Notes: generated by a model not told the origin, from the letters alone. 64,000 nucleotides of DNA from Cytophagaceae bacterium (GCA_027488865.1 JAIYAU010000053.1:1-64000); one strand, 5' to 3'. Shown: positions 41,189 to 51,268, counted from the first letter of the stretch. Numbers and translations are program-made.

Positions 41189-43819
41189 TTATGCCAATGA
41201 AACTATACTTGCCTCCAATACCTTGATTTTTGTTAAGGCATCTTGTTGTTTCTTTCGTTCATTTTCAATTACCTCAGGCTTGGCATTGTTAACAAACTTT
41301 TCGTTAGACAATTTAATCTCTATTGATTTTAAAAACCCTTTAGTATATTCTAATTCCTTCAATATTTTCTCTTTTTCTGCTTCCAAATCTAATACGCCCT
41401 CCAAAGGCACAAAGTACTCATCGCCTTTGATAATAAATGAAGATGCTGATTCTACCTTTTCAAGTACAAAATCAATATTGTCCACGAAGGCAAGTTTTTT
41501 TATAATGCCTTCATATTTATCAATAACAACCCTTTGATTCGATTTTACTTTTAGACTTACCAACATCTTAGGTGGTAAGTTTTTGGCATTTTTAATATTA
41601 CGTATTTGGGTAATTACCTCAAATACAGTATCTGCCTCTTGTAATATTTTGATATCAAATGGCTGAGGAGTAGGGTATTGTGCAATAATAATACTTTCCT
41701 CTATGCTACGTGGTTCTAATTCATGCCACAGTTCTTCTGTGATAAAAGGCATTAAAGGATGTACTAATCTTAGAATTTGGCCATAAAGTTCTTTGGCTTG
41801 TGTAACCGTAACTTTATCAATTGGTTGGCCATACTCTGGCTTAATCATTTCTAAATACCAAGCACAATAATCATCCCAAACGAGTTTATAAATACCCATT
41901 AAGGCCTCAGAAATCTTAAATTTATTGTAGTTATCCTCGATTTCTACCAAAGCTTGATTAAAACGTGCCGTAAACCAGTCATAAGCTGCTTGGTTGCCAG
42001 ATGGAGCATCCAAATCTGCAACTTCCCACATCTCGATGAGTCTGTAAGCGTTCCAAAGTTTATTCCAAAAATTCCTACCTTGTTCGCAGTATTTCTCATC
42101 AAAAAGGAGATCATTACCAGCTGGGGAACTCAATAACATACCAACCCTCACACCATCAGCACCATATTTAGCGATTAAGTCTAACGGATCGGGTGAGTTG
42201 CCTAATGATTTGGACATCTTACGACCTTGTTTATCACGTACAATTCCTGTCAAGTAAACATCGGTAAACGGCAACTCATTTTTATATTCGTAACCTGCCA
42301 TAATCATTCTAGCTACCCAAAAGAACAATATTTCAGGGGCGGTAACCAAGGTATTCGTTGGGTAATAATAATCCAACTCTGCATTAGGCTTGTTTCCTTT
42401 AAAAATCTCAGTATCAAATACTGAAATTGGCCATAACCATGAAGAAAACCAAGTATCCAACACATCCTCATCTTGATGAATTTTATCAAAAGATAAATTC
42501 ATATCCTTAAACAAGGTTTGCGCTTGTTCGTAGGTTTTTGCTACCACAAACTCTCCTTGTTCGTTGTACCAAGCAGGTATTCTTTGTCCCCACCAAAGTT
42601 GTCTTGATATACACCAATCTTTTACATTTTCAAGCCAATGGCGATACGTATTTTTAAATTTGGCTGGATGCAGTTGTATTTTATCTGTCATCACGTCTTC
42701 CAACACTTGCGGATTTTTAGCCATGAATTTTTTCATGTCTACAAACCATTGGCTGCTAAGTCTTGGTTCTACCACTGCATCGGTACGTTCGCTGTAGCCA
42801 ACATTATTTTTTATATCCTCAACTTTTACCAATAAACCCTGCTCCTCAAGTTGTTTGGCTATTTTTTTTCTTACTACAAATCGATCTTCTCCTACAAATA
42901 ATTGACCTGCCTTAGAAATCGTACCGTCTTCATTAAAAACGTCGATAATTTCTAGATGATGTCGTTTACCAAGTTCATAATCATTGATATCGTGTGCGGG
43001 TGTTACCTTCAAGCAGCCAGTTCCAAATGCTGGATCTACGTAATCATCATAAATCACGTTTACAGCTCTATTTATTAAAGGAACTATTACTTTTTTCCCC
43101 TTTAGAGCGCCGTATCTTTCATCTTCAGGATTAACACACACTGCGGTATCTCCCATTATCGTTTCTGGCCTTGTGGTGGCCACGGTAATAAAATCCTGCG
43201 AGCCTTCTATAAAATATTTGATAAAATATAGTTTAGAATTTACCTCTTTGTGATTCACCTCTTCGTCAGATAAAGCTGTTTTTCCAAGAGGATCCCAGTT
43301 TACCATCCTGTAGCCTTTATAGATCAGCCCTTTTTGATGCAAATCGATAAAAACATCAATAACAGCATCATAATATTCTGCATCCATGGTAAATTTGGTT
43401 CTATCCCAATCACAAGATGCACCAAGGTTCTTCAATTGTTGAAGAATAATGCCACCGTACTTTTCTTTCCACTCCCATGCATAATCTAAAAATTCTTCTC
43501 TAGAAAGATCTGCCTTATTTATTCCTTTTTCTTTTAACATAGCAACTACCTTTGCCTCTGTAGCTATGGAGGCATGATCGGTGCCAGGAACCCAACATGC
43601 TTCTAACCCTTGCATACGGGCGCGCCTGATGAGCACATCTTGTATCGTGTTGTTGAGCATATGCCCCATGTGTAGTACCCCTGTAACATTAGGTGGCGGA
43701 ATCACAATAGTGTACGGCTTTTTATTAGGATTTGGACTTGAACTAAACAATTTATTATCAAGCCAGTAGCTGTACCAGCGTGCTTCTACCTCTGCAGTAT
43801 TATACGTCTTTTGAGACAT
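41189..43819 (-). CDS. valS: Valyl-tRNA synthetase
   Basis: The 876-residue class I synthetase charges tRNA-Val. PPPNVTGVLHMGHML near 41-55 holds the HIGH motif and GRKMSKSLGNSPDPLDLI the KMSKS motif. The CP1 editing domain (about 190-340) includes TTRPETIMGDTAVCVNPEDERY. The anticodon-binding domain and a C-terminal coiled coil (about 805-876, DLEAEKEKILKELEYTKGFLKSIEIKLSN) complete it. Length is typical. It is transcribed towards the DUF4442 gene, with no partner gene upstream. Confidence 0.97.
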   Translation of the reverse strand: MSQKTYNTAEVEARWYSYWLDNKLFSSSPNPNKKPYTIVIPPPNVTGVLHMGHMLNNTIQDVLIRRARMQGLEACWVPGTDHASIATEAKVVAMLKEKGINKADLSREEFLDYAWEWKEKYGGIILQQLKNLGASCDWDRTKFTMDAEYYDAVIDVFIDLHQKGLIYKGYRMVNWDPLGKTALSDEEVNHKEVNSKLYFIKYFIEGSQDFITVATTRPETIMGDTAVCVNPEDERYGALKGKKVIVPLINRAVNVIYDDYVDPAFGTGCLKVTPAHDINDYELGKRHHLEIIDVFNEDGTISKAGQLFVGEDRFVVRKKIAKQLEEQGLLVKVEDIKNNVGYSERTDAVVEPRLSSQWFVDMKKFMAKNPQVLEDVMTDKIQLHPAKFKNTYRHWLENVKDWCISRQLWWGQRIPAWYNEQGEFVVAKTYEQAQTLFKDMNLSFDKIHQDEDVLDTWFSSWLWPISVFDTEIFKGNKPNAELDYYYPTNTLVTAPEILFFWVARMIMAGYEYKNELPFTDVYLTGIVRDKQGRKMSKSLGNSPDPLDLIAKYGADGVRVGMLLSSPAGNDLLFDEKYCEQGRNFWNKLWNAYRLIEMWEVADLDAPSGNQAAYDWFTARFNQALVEIEDNYNKFKISEALMGIYKLVWDDYCAWYLEMIKPEYGQPIDKVTVTQAKELYGQILRLVHPLMPFITEELWHELEPRSIEESIIIAQYPTPQPFDIKILQEADTVFEVITQIRNIKNAKNLPPKMLVSLKVKSNQRVVIDKYEGIIKKLAFVDNIDFVLEKVESASSFIIKGDEYFVPLEGVLDLEAEKEKILKELEYTKGFLKSIEIKLSNEKFVNNAKPEVIENERKKQQDALTKIKVLEASIVSLA

Positions 43820-44036
43820 TTATTCTAATTTTAGATCGACCAAGTTCTTATTCAATTTTATAAATTTATTTTCAAAATTTATAAACCAGATGCAAAAATA
43901 ATGTTTTGAAATCGAGAATTAACAGCATCACGAGAATAATATATAATATTTGATTCCTTTTTTCGTTTTTTACTGAGTTGCGCCAACTTTGGTAGAGTAT
44001 TTGCCATTATGTATCTTAGCGTCTTATATCAGTTTT

Positions 44037-45365
44037 ATGTTAAAAAAATCAGTTACAGTTATTATCCTGTTTTTTACTTTTTGCATCAGCCATGCACAGG
44101 TTAAGGTAAATACTTGGTTTGACAGTACCCGAACATCAATAAAAGAGGAATTTTATTACAAAAGTCGAGAAGATTCAACAATCCACGGAAAATACATCAA
44201 ATTTTATCTTGAAGGCGCACAGGAGGTTACAGGAAACTTTTACCTAGGAAAAAAAGAAGGCCTCTTCACTGAATACTATAAAAACGGTAAAAAGAAGGGG
44301 GAATACTCCTTTAAGAATAACCTAAAAGATGGTGAAGTATTGGTTTATAACACGGAAGGAGTAATTATTCAAAAGGGATTTTTTGAAAATGATACTATTA
44401 AGGGCGCTTTTACGACATTTTTTGACAATGGGAAAACCAAAACTATTACGAATTTTAAAAATTCAAAGGTAGACGGATTGTTAATTGAATATTATGTGTC
44501 TGGATCTATTAAAAAAGAGGCCAATTACAAATTAAATATGCCAGAGGGAATTACAAAAACCTATTATGAAAATGGTGTAGTAAGATCTGAGGAAAATTAT
44601 AAAAATGGAATACTTAACGGTTTTTTTAGAACATACCATCCCAATGGCAAGCTAGAAACTGAATCAACAAATGCAAATGGGGCAAAAAGTGGTGAATTTA
44701 AAAGTTTTAGCAGCAATGGTGTGTTATTATTACAAGGAAAATATATAAATGGCGTGTTACATGGTGAATTTCATGGCTATTACGAAAGCGGCAAAAAGAA
44801 ACATCTGTATAACTATGAAAACGGCAAAAAGGCTGGAAAAAATATCCAATATTACGAAAATGGTAATGTGAAGGATAAAACAATTTACTCAAATAATGAG
44901 AATGATAAAGAAACAGATTTGTATTATGAAAATGGCGATTTAAAAGAATCACAAACATACCTTAACAAATTAAAATCAGGCACTTGGAAAAAATATTACG
45001 AGGATAAAGTTTTAAAATGTGAAGAAATTTATATTAACGACAGACTAAATGGAGAACGAAAATTATATGACCCTCAAGGGAAATTAGCTACTTTAGAATT
45101 TTACAACCCAGCGGGCAAAAAAAATGGACTTTGTTATAATTACTACCCTTCTGGCAAAATTCAAAATATTATGAACTATCGTGCTGATATACTGTGGGGC
45201 GAATTTAAAATGTTATTCGAAAATGGTAAAACTGGTGAACAAGGTCAATATGTAAATGGCCAAAAAAACGGCAAATGGACCTATAGCAATGACCAAGGTA
45301 AGTGGATAAAAACGGAGATTTATAAACTGGGAGAATTAATTGAAACAAAGCCGAAAATAAAATGA
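44037..45365 (+). CDS. MORN/YwqK-repeat protein
   Basis: Start taken at the ATG giving MLKKSVTVIILFF, which makes a normal signal peptide (to about 20); a longer frame upstream would hide it. The 442-residue mature plan is a run of about 15 or more MORN-type repeats, each with a YYENGKxKxExxYxNGxxxG pattern, as in the YwqK family of supposed antitoxins and in MORN_2 proteins. Such repeats form long beta ribbons, perhaps for protein or lipid contact. The protein is probably secreted to the periplasm. The stop codon overlaps the start of hemF by 4 bases (ATGA), an unexpected pairing. Confidence 0.88.
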   Translation: MLKKSVTVIILFFTFCISHAQVKVNTWFDSTRTSIKEEFYYKSREDSTIHGKYIKFYLEGAQEVTGNFYLGKKEGLFTEYYKNGKKKGEYSFKNNLKDGEVLVYNTEGVIIQKGFFENDTIKGAFTTFFDNGKTKTITNFKNSKVDGLLIEYYVSGSIKKEANYKLNMPEGITKTYYENGVVRSEENYKNGILNGFFRTYHPNGKLETESTNANGAKSGEFKSFSSNGVLLLQGKYINGVLHGEFHGYYESGKKKHLYNYENGKKAGKNIQYYENGNVKDKTIYSNNENDKETDLYYENGDLKESQTYLNKLKSGTWKKYYEDKVLKCEEIYINDRLNGERKLYDPQGKLATLEFYNPAGKKNGLCYNYYPSGKIQNIMNYRADILWGEFKMLFENGKTGEQGQYVNGQKNGKWTYSNDQGKWIKTEIYKLGELIETKPKIK

Positions 45366-46267
45366 GTGAAGTTCCTTTAAGCAAAGAAGAAATTGTTTCA
45401 TTTTTTGAAGAATTACAAAATAATATTTGCAAATCTCTTGAAACGACTGACCAACTAGGTGTATTTGAGGAAGATGCCTGGCAAAGAACAGAAGGCGGAG
45501 GAGGCAAAACCAGAATATTACAAAATGGAAACATAATAGAAAAAGGCGGCGTTGCCTTTTCTGCGGTGTTTGGCGAAACACCAGAAAAAGTACTTTCATC
45601 GTTTGAACTTGACAAATCTGATTTTTTTGCCACTGGAGTATCGATCGTGATTCATCCACAAAACCCTTTGGTGCCCATCATTCACATGAATGTTCGCTAT
45701 TTTGAAATGAGCAATGGCACATGGTGGTTTGGTGGTGGTATCGACCTAACGCCCCATTATGTAAATGCAGAAGATGCAATTTTCTTTCATAAATCTTTAA
45801 AAACGGTTTGTGACCAACATGACCCACATTATTATTCTTCTTTTAAAAAATGGGCTGATGACTATTTTTTTATTAACCACCGAAACGAAACAAGAGGTAT
45901 TGGTGGAATATTTTTTGATAGACTTGGTCCAGATACAACAAATTCGAAACGTACTCGTTTTGAATTTGTAAAAGCAGTTGGCAGTAGTTTTGCCCCGATT
46001 TACGTTCACTTAATGCAAAAAAATAGTGTTTTGCCTTTTAATGAACAAGAAAAAGAATGGCAGCTAGTTCGAAGATCAAGATATGTAGAATACAACTTGG
46101 TATATGACAGAGGCACTAAGTTCGGGCTAGACACCAATGGAAGAACTGAATCTATCTTAATGAGCATGCCTCCTTTTGCCCAATGGAAATATAATTTTCA
46201 ACCAGAGGAAGGAAGTAAAGAGAAAGAAACTTTAAACTATCTCAAAAAAGGGATTGATTGGTTATAA
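45362..46267 (+). CDS. hemF: Coproporphyrinogen III oxidase, oxygen-dependent
   Basis: The 301-residue enzyme oxidatively decarboxylates coproporphyrinogen III to protoporphyrinogen IX with O2. The family blocks are EDAWQRTEGGGGKTRILQNGNIIEKGGVAFSAVFG, HPQNPLVPIIHMNVRYFEM, WWFGGGIDLTPHY, RGIGGIFFDRL, and the C-terminal RRSRYVEYNLVYDRGTKFGL and SILMSMPPFAQWKYNF. It indicates aerobic haem synthesis. Start overlaps the stop of the MORN protein. It ends one base from the stop of the convergent T9SS protein gene. Confidence 0.97.
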   Translation: MSEVPLSKEEIVSFFEELQNNICKSLETTDQLGVFEEDAWQRTEGGGGKTRILQNGNIIEKGGVAFSAVFGETPEKVLSSFELDKSDFFATGVSIVIHPQNPLVPIIHMNVRYFEMSNGTWWFGGGIDLTPHYVNAEDAIFFHKSLKTVCDQHDPHYYSSFKKWADDYFFINHRNETRGIGGIFFDRLGPDTTNSKRTRFEFVKAVGSSFAPIYVHLMQKNSVLPFNEQEKEWQLVRRSRYVEYNLVYDRGTKFGLDTNGRTESILMSMPPFAQWKYNFQPEEGSKEKETLNYLKKGIDWL

Positions 46268-46268
46268 T

Positions 46269-48476
46269 TTATTCTAAAATCTCCACCCAGCCTTTGTAAT
46301 TTCCCTTGCCATTTTTGTGGGTGAGATTATAGTAATAAATGGCGGGCGGTAATTGTCCCCCGTCCCAGGTGTTATCATAATCCTTAGATTCGTAAACCTT
46401 TTTTCCATACCTATTAAAAATATTAACTTCCCAATATCCACGAATAAGTCCTTTTATTTTCCAAGTATCATTTTGCAGGTCATTGTTAGGGGTTATCACA
46501 TTAGAAATGGTAATATAAGGAGAACAATCGATGGTAAGGCTATCCAACCCTACACAGCCGTTACTATCTAACACCTCGACTTTATAAAAATTATCGATCG
46601 TTTTGAGGCCTGAATAAACCTTAGTAGTTAAACTAGTATTCCATTTATAACTTTCATAATCTTGTGCCAACGTTAAAGTGATGATGGAATCGGCGCACCA
46701 GTCAATTTCCTTTTTTGGAATCAAAATAGTAGGAGTTGGTAAATTATTTACCTGTAAGTTGGTGGTATCTTTGTAACTGCAAGTATTGGAATCGGTAACA
46801 GTTACGATATATTCACCTGTGCGATTGGCAGTTAAAACCGAACTTGTTTCCACAAAATTCCATTGGTATTTGACAAAACCGTTTTTGGCTTTAATTCGCC
46901 ATTTTTGATTTACGCAAATTGATGTATCTGCTGGTAACAACGAACCAGGACTAGGATTTTGGAATACCCTAATGTTATCATCGTATTTACAGTTTCCTTT
47001 GGTCACGCTTACGGAGTAAAAGCCTGTATCTCTAACTGTTATACTTTGAGATGTTTTGCCTGTACTCCATTGGTAGGTATCTTTTCCAAACCCAGCATCC
47101 AACTTTACAGAATCATTTAAACACAAAGTCTTGTCTGAACCTAGGTCAAGAAATCCGAAATCAGAAAAAAAGCCAAATCTAAAACCTGTGTTAAAATTGC
47201 CATTCATGATAGCCAAATGGAAATCGTTACTCGAGTTTGATATTATTGTGGGTTTATTAGGTACAATTGCTGAAGTGTCAAAAAAAACCTTGGCAAACTT
47301 CCATTCTTGATTTGTATTTTTCACATCAAAAAAGTCTGCCTTAGTGAGGTAATTTGCGTTTCCGTTTACTAAGAAATTTTTCTCACCTCCAGTTTTAACC
47401 AATACAGCTAGTGCAAAATCTTCCTCATTTGAACGCATTATTCCAACTTGTTTAGATCCAGTACAGCCCAATGGTGGTAAAATTGCCCCACCAAGTTCGG
47501 TTGTAAAACCACCAACCTGAAACACATAAACAGGTTTGTTCGATTTGATATATGTAGCACTGTCCACCAATACATATTCAAATTGCACTCCGCTTGAAAG
47601 AACAGTAGTTGCCACCGATTGATTACCGACAAACACTTCTGTATTATCTTCAACTGCACAAATATAAATCCGATCGATTATCCTTGTAACGGGAGATGCT
47701 TTAATGGCAATATATTCATTACCAACTACATTAGCAGGAATAATCTGATCCCCAGCCGAGTCCCAATTTAGCCCTTCAAACATGGAGTCATCGTTAATGG
47801 TAACTGCGATTGGCTTGGAAGATGTGATAAGTGTACCTGCAGGTCTTAGTGCATTATCTTGACTTTCGGCCCTTAATGCATAATTTTGTCCCCTATTTAA
47901 GGTGATTGTAAATGAAATTCCTTTTGGATGATCAATTAAATCTTGGGTAGGAATAATCGTTATTACAGTATTATCTTGGGTGGCCACTATACTAAAAGCG
48001 GCCCAAGCATCTATGTCTGGATAAGCCCTCCAATTTGTTTGAAAAGGTGTAAAAAATTTATTTCCAAGGGCATTATGTCCCTTTAATGAAAATATATCGG
48101 TGTTGGCTGGCCCTTGTGCTAATGGACTATATCCTAAAACCTCATAATACACAGAAATGTCACTTGTGGATTCAATGAGCATTCCAGTGTTTTTTATTGT
48201 AGCAAAAGGCCAAGTTTCTAAGCTATCAATTATGTTGGTTAACTCTAAAGAGCTCGCGCTGTTGGCTTTAAGTGAAAGTGTGTATGGTTTCAAGGATTTA
48301 TTCGCAGGAAAACTAATGGTGACCTCAGCTGGGCTATTAAAAGAAGATATTCTTAAATACACAGGTTTATCAGCATGTAACCCAGTAAATTCTGGTACTG
48401 CAAACCAAAATTCTTTATCTATTTGTGCATTGGCGCTCAAATAACAACAAAACACAATTTTTACAATCCAACGCAT
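46269..48476 (-). CDS. IgGFc-binding-like surface protein with T9SS type B domain
   Basis: The 735-residue protein has a signal peptide (to about 18). The N-terminal 400 residues resemble the IgGFc-binding domain seen in Fc-gamma-binding protein and many bacterial surface proteins: DKEFWFAVPEF at the start, SIVATQDNTVITIIPTQD, TLITSSKPIAVTINDDSMF, GNEYIAIKA and VYVFQVGGFTTELGGAILPPLGCTGS. Two Ig-like repeats follow (about 445-620; LGSDKTLCLNDSVKLDAG opens the first). The end, from about 650, is a type B sorting domain (SNVITPNNDLQNDTWKI, NRYGKKVYESKD, GWVEILE). It should be exported by T9SS. Binding partner unknown. Confidence 0.9.
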   Translation of the reverse strand: MRWIVKIVFCCYLSANAQIDKEFWFAVPEFTGLHADKPVYLRISSFNSPAEVTISFPANKSLKPYTLSLKANSASSLELTNIIDSLETWPFATIKNTGMLIESTSDISVYYEVLGYSPLAQGPANTDIFSLKGHNALGNKFFTPFQTNWRAYPDIDAWAAFSIVATQDNTVITIIPTQDLIDHPKGISFTITLNRGQNYALRAESQDNALRPAGTLITSSKPIAVTINDDSMFEGLNWDSAGDQIIPANVVGNEYIAIKASPVTRIIDRIYICAVEDNTEVFVGNQSVATTVLSSGVQFEYVLVDSATYIKSNKPVYVFQVGGFTTELGGAILPPLGCTGSKQVGIMRSNEEDFALAVLVKTGGEKNFLVNGNANYLTKADFFDVKNTNQEWKFAKVFFDTSAIVPNKPTIISNSSNDFHLAIMNGNFNTGFRFGFFSDFGFLDLGSDKTLCLNDSVKLDAGFGKDTYQWSTGKTSQSITVRDTGFYSVSVTKGNCKYDDNIRVFQNPSPGSLLPADTSICVNQKWRIKAKNGFVKYQWNFVETSSVLTANRTGEYIVTVTDSNTCSYKDTTNLQVNNLPTPTILIPKKEIDWCADSIITLTLAQDYESYKWNTSLTTKVYSGLKTIDNFYKVEVLDSNGCVGLDSLTIDCSPYITISNVITPNNDLQNDTWKIKGLIRGYWEVNIFNRYGKKVYESKDYDNTWDGGQLPPAIYYYNLTHKNGKGNYKGWVEILE

Positions 48477-48552
48477 TTGAAAAAAGAAAATCTAAAATCA
48501 AAGAAGAAGTTAACAAACCACAAATTACAACTAAAAAATAACAATTCTATAT

Positions 48553-48903
48553 TTAAAGTCCTAGTTCTGTTCTTTGTTTTAATGATAACCCACTAACAAC
48601 CAAATCATAAGAATGATCTATCCACTGTTTTATCAAATAATCAGAAACGTTTGAATTCATCAAAACAGTATTCCAATGTTTTTTATTCATATGATATCCT
48701 GGCAATACGTCTTCATATTGTTCTCTCAATTCAACAGCCTTCTCTGGATCACATTTAAGATTGATACTTTCAAATTTGTCTACATTGGTCAATGCAAATA
48801 TTTTTCCTCCCACCTTAAAAACCAAAATATTTTCGTCAAAGGGAAATTCTTCCGTTACCGCTTTTTTAGCAAGACAATATTCTCGGTATAATTCAATATT
48901 CAT
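48553..48903 (-). CDS. MmcQ/YjbR family protein
   Basis: The 116-residue protein fits the MmcQ/YjbR family: an N-terminal YREYCLAKKAVTEEFPFDENILVFKVGGKIFAL, then SINLKCDPEKAVELREQYEDVLPGYHMNKKHWNTV and the C-terminal IDHSYDLVVSGLSLKQR. Small cytoplasmic DNA-binding-like fold (double-wing), function not established. It stands alone, with a 344-base gap on its upstream side. Confidence 0.9.
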   Translation of the reverse strand: MNIELYREYCLAKKAVTEEFPFDENILVFKVGGKIFALTNVDKFESINLKCDPEKAVELREQYEDVLPGYHMNKKHWNTVLMNSNVSDYLIKQWIDHSYDLVVSGLSLKQRTELGL

Positions 48904-49247
48904 ATCATAATTAGATTTAATCGAACTTTAAACATATCGGTAAATATGGGTAGTAATCGTAAAAATAGGCATTTGTCAAAAACTAAAAAAATCCTTATAA
49001 TTATCTATTTAACAAGATAATACAAGCACACCCTTTTGGCAGCACCACCTAACAAACTAGTTTACTCAAAGTTGGATCCATTCACTACTATAATTAGGCT
49101 TAAAGCGCAATGTTAATAAGATTGAGATTAATAAAAATTTATACAATAATTGATTCTGTCATACTGTCAGTTTTCTCACCATGGAATGACTTTTGAAAGC
49201 TTAAGTACGCAACAAGATTAATTGTTTAACCATTTCATAAATAAGTC
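48904..49247 (+). promoter_or_regulatory. Intergenic region upstream of htpG, direct repeat CTGTCA
   Basis: This 344-base gap between divergent mmcQ-like and htpG genes has no gene. A direct repeat of CTGTCA lies at 49156-49161 and 49164-49169, spaced 8 bases, about 80 bases before the htpG start. It is a candidate heat-shock or chaperone operator; no CIRCE element is seen. Confidence 0.35.
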
Positions 49248-51062
49248 ATGCAAGAAAAAGGTAATATCTCAATACACACAGAGAACATTTTTCCCATTAT
49301 TAAGAAGTTTTTGTACTCCGACCATGAGATTTTTTTAAGAGAACTAGTGTCCAATGCCGTGGATGCTACACAGAAAATCAACAAGTTGGCTTCTTTTGGA
49401 GAGTATCAAGGTGAGCTTGGAGAGACAAAAGTAAGCGTTTCTTTTAATGCAGAAGCCAAGACAATTAAGATCAGCGATCGTGGGCTTGGTATGACTGCCG
49501 AAGAAATAAAAAAATATATAAATCAAATAGCTTTTTCGGGAGCCACAGAATTTGTAGAAAAATATAAAGATAAAGGAGACGAAAAACACATTATCGGTCA
49601 TTTTGGCCTAGGTTTTTATTCTGCTTTTATGGTAGCAAAGGAGGTAGAAATAAACACCTTGTCATACAGAGACGGTGCAGAACCTGCCCGTTGGATATGT
49701 GATGGTAGTACTGAATTTGAAATTACCCCTGGCACACGAACTGATCGTGGTACAGATATAATTTTACATATCGCTGAAGATTCTGAAGAATTTTTAGATC
49801 AATTCAGACTAGAGGGCATTCTTAATAAATATTGCAAATTTTTGCCAGTAGAAATAGAGTTCGATGGTAAAACTATCAACAACCCTTCTCCTATTTGGAC
49901 AAAACAGCCTAGTGAGCTCAGTAACGAAGACTATTTAAATTTCTATCGTGAGCTATACCCAATGGCCGAAGATCCACTGTTTTGGATTCATCTCAACGTA
50001 GATTATCCATTTAATCTAACAGGTGTACTTTATTTCCCTAAGCTTAAAAACGATTTTGAGGTTAACAAAAATAAAATTCAACTATATTCTCGTCAAGTGT
50101 TTATTACTGACGAAGTAAAAGATGTAGTTCCCGAATTTTTGATGTTGTTACATGGTGTTATAGACTCACCAGATATTCCTCTCAATGTGTCCCGTAGTTT
50201 CTTACAAGCAGATGGAAATGTAAAGAAAATAAATACCCACATAACTAAAAAAGTAGCTGATAAACTTGGTGAATTATTCAAAACCGACCGCACAGCATAT
50301 GAAGAAAAATGGTCTGATATTGGCGTTTTTGTAAAATATGGAATGATCAGCGATGATAAATTTTATGACAAAGCCAAGGATTATTGTTTGGTAAAAAATG
50401 TTGAAGAAAAACTATTTACCATCAATGAGTTTAGAGAAAAAATTCAAGCAGTACAAACAGATAAAAACGGGGAATTGGTGATCTTATATGCCACTGATAA
50501 AGGCAAACAAGACGCCTTTATTCAATCCGCCTTAAAACGTGCCTACGATGTATTGTTATTTGACCATCCAATTGATGGACATTTTATTTCTTTTATTGAA
50601 CGCAAAGAGGAGAAAACACAAATTAAACGTGTGGATAGTGACAGTGTAGATAAGTTAATCACAAAAGATGAGCTAAAGGAATCTGTATTGTCTGACAATG
50701 AGCAAACTACGGTAAAGGAGGTATTTGAAAAAGCCATTAATAATACAAATATGAAAGTGCAATTGGAGCCTTTAGCTACCGATGAGTTGCCTGTAACGGT
50801 GGTAATGCCAGAATTTATGCGTCGTATGAAAGAAATGGGCGGCATGGGTGGTATGTCATTTATGGGCAGTTTTCCAGACACTTACAATGTAATTGTTAAC
50901 AGTAACCATCCATTGATGCGTAAATTACTTGCGGAAAGTGACGACAAAAAATCTCAATTGGCTAAACACGCCTTTGATTTAGGGTTACTGTCACAAGGAA
51001 TGCTTTCAGGGGCAGATTTAACACAGTTTTTAAATAGAAGTATTAATATGCTTGATGCGTAG
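49248..51062 (+). CDS. htpG: Chaperone HtpG (Hsp90)
   Basis: The 604-residue protein has the N-terminal GHKL ATPase domain with IFLRELVSNAVDATQK (the catalytic Glu and Mg-binding Asn), DRGLGMTAEEI, and IIGHFGLGFYSAFMVA for the lid. The middle domain contains the family's LPLNVSRSFLQ-type segment, here IPLNVSRSFLQADG near 306-319. The C-terminal dimerisation domain contains a short Met-rich MKEMGGMGGMSFMG stretch. It is an ATP-driven chaperone in the cytoplasm, a little shorter than E. coli HtpG (624). A strong terminator follows, so it is a single-gene unit. Confidence 0.97.
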   Translation: MQEKGNISIHTENIFPIIKKFLYSDHEIFLRELVSNAVDATQKINKLASFGEYQGELGETKVSVSFNAEAKTIKISDRGLGMTAEEIKKYINQIAFSGATEFVEKYKDKGDEKHIIGHFGLGFYSAFMVAKEVEINTLSYRDGAEPARWICDGSTEFEITPGTRTDRGTDIILHIAEDSEEFLDQFRLEGILNKYCKFLPVEIEFDGKTINNPSPIWTKQPSELSNEDYLNFYRELYPMAEDPLFWIHLNVDYPFNLTGVLYFPKLKNDFEVNKNKIQLYSRQVFITDEVKDVVPEFLMLLHGVIDSPDIPLNVSRSFLQADGNVKKINTHITKKVADKLGELFKTDRTAYEEKWSDIGVFVKYGMISDDKFYDKAKDYCLVKNVEEKLFTINEFREKIQAVQTDKNGELVILYATDKGKQDAFIQSALKRAYDVLLFDHPIDGHFISFIERKEEKTQIKRVDSDSVDKLITKDELKESVLSDNEQTTVKEVFEKAINNTNMKVQLEPLATDELPVTVVMPEFMRRMKEMGGMGGMSFMGSFPDTYNVIVNSNHPLMRKLLAESDDKKSQLAKHAFDLGLLSQGMLSGADLTQFLNRSINMLDA

Positions 51063-51070
51063 GTTGTAAT

Positions 51071-51118
51071 TTACAAGGGAAGAAGATTTATAAATCAACT
51101 TCCCTTGTAACTATTTTT
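51071..51118 (+). terminator. Rho-independent terminator of htpG
   Basis: TTACAAGGGAAG at 51071-51082 and CTTCCCTTGTAA at 51099-51110 form a perfect 12-bp stem, with a T-rich tail after it. It starts 8 bases after the htpG stop. Confidence 0.9.
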
Positions 51119-51268
51119 TAAATTGGATTAATCTATATTAGAGTTATAACTAGCATCCTACCAGAAGTATTAACCATTTGCCCATAAACAAGCGAAGAAT
51201 TTTAAAGGGGTCAACCCGTATTTTATATTCAGTGTCAAATAAAAATCTATGAATAGTTAAGAAGATTA

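Noticed and set aside
43989-44036. Upstream extension of the MORN-repeat protein
   Set aside because: The internal ATG at 44037 gives a canonical signal peptide, whereas the extension buries it.
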